64,000 bases of DNA from Ananas comosus (Eukaryota > Streptophyta > Magnoliopsida > Poales > Bromeliaceae). Position numbers and translations under genes: made by a program. Below the pieces are notes generated by a model. That model did not search any database and was not told where the DNA came from. It was given only the letters and a program-made list of their open reading frames with translations. The DNA is taken from contig NC_033640.1 of assembly GCF_001540865.1 (NCBI RefSeq), positions 5,910,166 through 5,974,165 of the forward strand, written 5' to 3'. Positions 58,453 to 64,000 of this stretch are shown here, piece by piece (position 1 is the first letter of the stretch; each line of letters starts with the position of its first letter).

Positions 58453-61400
58453 TTTAAACACTCTACTTCAAGTGGCAAAAATTTAGACTTCATTCTTCGA
58501 GACGTGAGGCCCTCTCTCCTTTCTATTCATAGAAACTGAAAAACCCTTCTCCATCTATATTCTTCCTCTCTTCCACTTCTTCCTCTTTCCAAGGCAATGA
58601 ATCCTCCAGCTAAGATGACAGCGGCAACGGTAGCAGCAATGGAAGGTACTTTTCCTATCCCTCCTCTCACCCCATCTCTATCTCTAGGGCACGTGTTGCC
58701 GCCCTAAGGGGGCACGAGGAACCTTTCTGTCATGGGGCACCCCAATAGGAGTAGCCATAGAAGCTACCACCTTGTAACGGGAGCCCCTATGTGGCTCCAC
58801 TCATCCCCCCACTGCCCCCACCATGGGAGACAGCAGGGCCTAGGGTGGCAACAAGGGAGTCCCAGTGCGACCACCTAACGGCCGTACCCAATAGTCCTTT
58901 CTTTCTCTTCTCCCTTCGACTTCAATCTACAATTTTGAATGAAATAGTCCTTTTACTTGATAAATAGCTTCTATTACTTGCTAATATTTAATAATTCTTA
59001 TAAATAATGATCCAAATCCAAAACATAAAAAGAAAAGCACAAAGTGGACAAATATGCATAAGCTCACCTAGTTTTCCAAATTTGATAGGATTCCTGTGGA
59101 ATTCAACAATTTACATCGAAACAACCATAAAATGGAGTATAGTTTCGTACACGATTATGTGGAATCCCTGATTTCAAACAAGTAAGAACTACAAAAAGAG
59201 GGCTATGTAGTTTCACACTATCTACCCAAATAGGCCCGCCCAGCTTGGATAGCTAGTTAAAAAATTCCATTTGAGTTTTATTTCCTGTGGTATTGAGCAG
59301 AATGAATTTACGGATCCTATGGAATCCTGTAGGGATTCCATACTTTATTTTATCTCTGTTGGGATGCCAACTATAGAATTTTACAGTAATTTTGTCAAAT
59401 TAGATAGAATTACTAGCAAAAATATTTGTCAAACAAATAGAGATCAAATTTACTAACTAAGCTAAGCAAATTGAACTACATTTAGACTTTTTTTTCCAAT
59501 CAAAATATTAGTAATCAAAATTACTAAACAAATATTAACAAATGGAGATCAAATTACTAATCAAAATATATACACTTCATTTTATTAGTAATAAAAATTA
59601 ACCAAAAAAAATCAAAATAAACATAAAGTAGTAAACAAAACTAATAAAAAATCAAAAAGTATTACTAAACAAAATTAGTTAGTTCAATTTGAGTAGGCGG
59701 CGTGGAACGTGGTGGGCCTAAAGCAGCCACACAAGAGAAGAGAAGGGGAAGGTACCACACAAGGGGAGCACCCCTACCAAGGGTGAGGCCACGGGGGGCA
59801 GCTCCTATGGCTGCTCCGCTTGTGGGAACGCACCATCACAGGATGCGAAATATACCTTCCCCTGCTATTGTACTCGCCGCCGTCGTCTTCGCCGGAGGAT
59901 CTGTTGCCATTTTTGTTTATAGAGAGAGGAAGAAGTGGAAAAGAGGAAGAAGATAGATGGAGAGAAGGTTTTTTTAATTTTTAGAAATAGAAGAGGGCCT
60001 CATGTCCCAATGAATGGAGTTTATTATTTTCTTTTTTTTTGAGTTGGAGTGGAGTAGTCAAAAATTGTATTTTTTATCTTATAATTTCACTACACCATGG
60101 TTTATGGGCCCACTTTAGACCCATCTGAACAACCAAATGGATAAAAAAAAATGTAATAATAATAGAAAAAATATTCGATGGTATAATTAGACTATATACC
60201 ATTTTAGAGCCTAGCCAAACGAGCCCTAAGTGTACAAATTAAATCCACTCACCCTTTTCTCAAATATCTGCAACCTATATCTAATCTTCAAATGCATCCT
60301 AATTCAGAAGACATCTATAATCCTACAATTATAAGTTGTATTTCTTACATTCAATACTTTATTGTTACCCGTTCAGTCTCTTCTGAACACAGGTTATTCA
60401 CTTCATATCTAGTCACCCTACTATACTCTTTCCTACATCTGATAGATCGGTCCAGCAAAAAAGTTACCCCACCAGACTTGGCTTTCAGCTGACAAGTTGG
60501 GACTAATAACAATCCACATTATCCACAAGTGGTATTGTTAATAATCTTAGGGGAATTTTTTAAATCAAAACAGTTCCTTATCACAACTAGACTTATAGAT
60601 GCTTTATCCCAATCTTAACCTTACAAAGCTAAAATGGTGACAGAACAACTAAAATTCCATGCTTTCCTAAACAACGACAATATTCAAGGAGAACAAGATG
60701 GATTGGAATTCACTTTATGTCTAGTCAATAGTCACCCTATTATACTATTTCCTACATCTCATAGGCAGGTCTGATCAAAGAAGTCCATGAGACTTGACTT
60801 CAACTGATAAGTTGGAAACTGTTAGTAATCCAGATAATTCATAAGTGGTACTATCAAAACTATTCAGGGAAAATTTTATATCAATACAGTTCGTTACAAC
60901 AACTAGACTCATAGATGCTTTATCACAATCTTAACTTACAAAGCTAAATTGGTAATAGAACAACAAAAATTCCATCCTCCCCTGAACAATGACAATGTTC
61001 AAGTAAAACAAGATGGGTTAAATTGCAGTATTAGTCCCTGAATATTCAGTCAAGTTTTACTTGGATCCTTGAACGTTTTAGCTACAATTCTGACACCTCA
61101 AACTTTTGAAAGAACTTCACTACAGTCCTCGCCTTAAAAAATTTTATTACCAGCACCTGATGCATCCATAATTCCATGCACCACAAATAAAAAATTATTA
61201 CCAGCAACTGATAAATTTATACTTCCATGCACCATGAATTTATTGGCCTTCCATCTCTATCTTACTACCAATATTACTGTCCAATTCTAAGTGAAAAAAA
61301 TGGTGCAACTCACTGGATACGTGATGCACATATGTCAAGATGCATGGGCTCCGGGTAATAATTTTGAGCAATGCTACCAATACACCTCAAAAAGAGTGTA

Positions 61401-63856
61401 AATCTTACACCCTGCCCATCCATGGCTTCTCCATCACTCACATCGATGTCACTGGTGGAGAAACCCCATCCATAAGATGGTGTGGTGTAAGATTTACACC
61501 CAAACATGATGTCTGGATGGCATTTTCCATTTTTTTTTCCAACAGCAAAATGAGGACAAAGACAAAATTTTAATACTTCCAAAAGTTTAGGGCGTTTAAT
61601 ATTAAACTTAAAATGTTTGAAGACCTAGGCTGAACTCGGCTACAAGTTACGGAACTAGTGGTGCAATTAACGCAAAAAGGTGCGTCAATCGTCAATAGAC
61701 TTATCAGAAACTAAGAAATTAAACCCATAAACATTATTGCTTTTCCACCATGAAAGATAAAGTCTACATTCTTAGGAAAAGTTAGCTACAAAAATGAGAA
61801 TTGGCATTGGCCAGAGAAAAGAATACAAAAAATACAAGAAAAAAGTGTATATGGAAAAGAACTCACATTTGAATGATATCCTAACATTATATTTAGGGCT
61901 TGTTTGGTTCATCCATTTTGGATATGGAATGGGAATCGGTTTGATCAAATCCGATTAATTTTGTTTGGTTCGCAGGAATTGGTTTGGGATTCCTATTCCG
62001 GACTGGAATGGGAATGGCCCATCAGCATTCAACTTGATTCCGGACTCCAAGCCCGGATTGAGATTTCATTCCCGAAGCCCATGAGACCCCTCTCTGTATA
62101 CAATCTCTCACCCCTCTCATCAAACAAAAAAAAAAAAAAAAACCCTATCCCTCACCCCTCTCACCCCTCTCAAAACCCTATCCCTAACCCTAGTGGCGCC
62201 GCGAACGCGGCACGGCGGCGGCGTAGGGCGGCGGGCGGCGAGACTCGGCAGCACGACAGCGAGACGGGGCGGCACGGCGAGTTGGTGCAGCGGCGTGGCG
62301 ACGAGGTGAGGCCCGATCCGATTGGATCTTTACTCACCATTGCTTGTAGATTCGTCTCCGATCTACTTAGTTCTTGGTGCGATTAGGGTTTCTAGGAGGG
62401 TTTCGAGTGGTGGATCCGTTTGATTACAGTGTGAATTGTTAATGGAAATCGAAAAGATCGTGCTTTTGTTGGTAGATTTTTGTGACCTTGTTGTGAAGTG
62501 CGTGTGGTTATGTAATTTCCATTTACTTTTCCATGTCCACTGTTTTTTTAATTATATTTGAGAGTTAAATTAGTATTATGGTATCCTATAATTTTTTAAT
62601 TTGTATGAACCAAACAATGGAATGGGAATAACTCATTCCAATTTCCAATCCACAAATGAACCAAACGTCTTGGGGGAGTGGGACATTTCAATTACCATTC
62701 TAATTCATTCCCATTCCATTATCCATTCCAATTCCACCCTTGAACCAAACAAGCCCTTAGTGTTATACAGCATTACTAAACACTAAACTGTGTCATTACA
62801 GTTTAGAAATAAGTAAAACTTCGTAAAACATTACTGACAGAAATGAGTAAAACATTACTGATGACACTATGTCTCCATACGCGGTTTATAAACCATGCAC
62901 TAAATCTTTGTAAGAAGATTGAAAATCAACAATCAAAAATTAACAGCGGGAGTATATCTTAAAACGTCAATACCCTAATATAACAAACCAAAAACAAGAC
63001 AATCGTACCACTATGCAAACAAAAGTAAGCACATCATAAAAAAATCAAAACAAATTTAGAAAAAAAGTACCTGGTCCTTGAAACCACGTGAAAGCATCTC
63101 ATCAGCCTCATCCAGCACAAACATCCTAATATGATCAGGACGAAGGGATTGCCTCCGTAGCATGTCAAAAACACGACCAGGTGTACCAACAACAACATGG
63201 ACTCCACTTGACAGAATCCGCTGATCCTCACGAACACTGGTTCCTCCCACACAGGCATGAACTTTCACACCTAAGTAGTCTCCAAGCGCTCGCATGACCT
63301 TTTCAATCTGCTGAGCCAGCTCTCTAGTCGGAGCTAAAACCAAAGCTTGACATTCAACCAAGCCATAATCAAGCTGTTGTAGAATCCCAGAACAGAAAGT
63401 CGCCGTCTTTCCAGTTCCTGACTGTGCTTGCTGAATAACATCAAGTCCCTTGCAGAACGGAACAATTCCCCTTTGCTGAATCGCAGAAGGTTTCTCAAAA
63501 CCTAAGGAATATATGCATATTTATAGTCGTGCATAAGTCCTTGTGGGAACATACAATTGTGATTTTAGAAAGATACTGGTTATTTATGGTTCTACCGTAA
63601 GCGTAAATGCCTCTCAGGAGATTTTCTTGAAGCCCCATATCATCAAAACTCTCGTGAACCTCATCATATGACGTGAAGAATTCCTGACTATCACCTGACA
63701 GCCTACAATTGTCAAGGAAAAAGGGAATTTTTAACTTTCATAAAAACATTATTGACCACTAAAATAGAAGCAATGTAAGAAGTAATACAGCTCATTCATT
63801 TTGGCATCATATTGACGAGCATCAAATTGTGTTCCTTCTGCTGCTAGTCCCGCCAT
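55391..63856 (-). CDS. eIF4A: Eukaryotic translation initiation factor 4A (DEAD-box RNA helicase)
   Basis: Coding exons on the minus strand are 63789-63856, 63596-63702, 63071-63501 and 55391-56026. All have GT-AG introns and join to 413 aa, the usual plant eIF4A length. Start [20 protein letters not shown]. Seen in order: Q motif [10 protein letters not shown], motif I AQSGTGKT, Ia PTRELAQQ, Ib TPGRVFD, II DEAD, III SAT, IV-region [36 protein letters not shown], and the end SNVADLL. Residues such as [20 protein letters not shown] place it in the translation-initiation eIF4A group, not the exon-junction eIF4A-III (which has FFVAVEREEWKFDTL). It is the ATP-dependent helicase subunit of eIF4F, unwinding mRNA leaders in the cytoplasm. 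All key residues are kept. The sequence GCGCAG|TC before ATG looks like an acceptor, so a 5'UTR intron with a first exon beyond the window is likely. Confidence 0.96.
57500..57720. repeat. Tandem duplication with poly-A runs in intron 3
   Basis: A segment with TTTCACAAGCCAGGCCACAT, CATCTCAATTCA and GCAGTTAGCATATATTCTC occurs at about 57512-57577 and again at 57638-57702. Each copy is followed by an A run (57578-57606 and 57704-57719) and AATCAGCATAA. Confidence 0.85.
58259..60226. mobile_element. Foldback transposon, ~2 kb with ~450-bp inverted arms
   Basis: The left arm (GCTCTAAAAGAAGGTATAG, ATAGTGAAACTATAAGATAA, CACTTCTTCCTCTTTCC) matches the inverted right arm (GCTCTAAAATGGTATATAG, GTAGTGAAATTATAAGATAA, CCACTTCTTCCTCTCTC). 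The right end reads AAACGAGCCC. TAA flanks both sides (58256-58258 and 60227-60229), as in PIF/Harbinger elements. The left tip seems to lack two bases. The left arm has a (TA)n run (58388-58448) absent from the right. The short ORF at 59702-59956 is arm sequence, not a gene. Confidence 0.78.
61396..61499. mobile_element. Small MITE-like inverted repeat, 104 bp
   Basis: The ends GTGTAAATCTTACACC and GGTGTAAGATTTACAC are exact inverses, and CCATCCAT-type bases continue the pairing. Each arm is itself near-palindromic. A similar motif lies at 16170-16188. Confidence 0.65.
61896..62756. mobile_element. Tourist-like PIF/Harbinger element, 861 bp
   Basis: The ends GGGCTTGTTTGGTTCA and TGAACCAAACAAGCCC are exact inverses. 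TTA duplications (61893-61895 and 62757-62759) are the hallmark of the PIF/Harbinger superfamily. GGAATGGGAAT motifs recur in both subterminal regions. The core (62185-62345) is strongly GC-rich with an open frame of no known product. There is no transposase, so it is non-autonomous. Confidence 0.88.
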
Positions 63857-64000
63857 GACTGCGCCCAAGAAACTAAACAAATTAACAAACTAAGTGCTAA
63901 TGAAATATAGGCAGTTTCAAGAGCACCCATAAACCAGAAATAAAAAAGTTAAAATGAACAACATAAAAAGAAGCATCAGTTCCCAATATGCAACAAAGCA

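Larger units (their letters stand above)
56027..63070 (-). other. Intron 3 of eIF4A, 7,044 bp, transposon-filled
   Basis: The donor is CAG|GTAC at 63070 and the acceptor CGCAG|ATC at 56027, in phase 0. The flanking exons join directly as FKDQ|IYDIF, so no exon is hidden inside. It contains a duplicated segment with poly-A (57475-57720), a foldback element (58259-60226), a small MITE (61396-61499) and a Tourist-like element (61896-62756). ORFs inside show no domain. Confidence 0.9.

Noticed and set aside
62160..62195. CCCTAACCCTA, a telomere-like motif
   Set aside because: Only about one and a half units inside a Tourist-like element, so chance or promoter-type telo-box is more likely than an interstitial telomere.

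Overview
The window is nuclear plant DNA. Interrupted genes, Ty3/gypsy and L1-type retrotransposons, a Helitron, many MITEs and a plant-specific CCT-motif gene all point that way. The very GC-rich first exon of the CCT gene set in AT-rich surroundings suggests a commelinid monocot (pineapple, palm or banana side), but the species cannot be fixed from the sequence.

Only two host genes look intact. A CIA2/CIL-type CCT-motif regulator (three coding exons, 480 aa) lies on the plus strand at 17322-20159. A complete eIF4A (four coding exons, 413 aa) lies on the minus strand at 55391-63856; its third intron of 7,044 bp is filled with transposons. Almost everything else is mobile DNA or its decay.

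Layout: 1-9200 is a decayed minus-strand Ty3/gypsy element whose 3' LTR is split by a 3.65-kb solo LTR, and whose 5' half is replaced by an inverted LTR. 9202-10102 is a non-autonomous Helitron. 10.1-16.4 kb holds a foldback element, an RPA/OB-fold pseudogene, and a MULE-like element carrying three further nested MITEs, each with target-site duplications. 16.4-20.4 kb is the CIA2-like gene. 20.8-23.0 kb holds a MITE remnant, (TA)n and a 5'-truncated LINE. 23.05-43.02 kb is a nest: an inverted LTR, then a plus-strand gypsy element (truncated 5' LTR, PBS, gag-pol with stops and frameshifts, PPT, 3' LTR). Its integrase is split by a 4.6-kb insertion carrying fragments of at least three host genes, and its 3' LTR is split by a second 3.6-kb solo LTR. 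43-51.9 kb is degraded repeats, an assembly gap (47761-47785), MITEs and a TRIM. 51.9-55.0 kb is a MULE-like element with long terminal inverted repeats directly downstream of eIF4A.

The two host genes show no functional link. The interest of the window lies in the dated layers of insertion (each backed by duplicated target sites), a covarying hairpin shared by unrelated-looking LTRs, capture of host gene fragments, and a probable GC-AG intron inside the CCT motif. I found no convincing new functional system. I saw no CRISPR array and no rRNA or tRNA gene.
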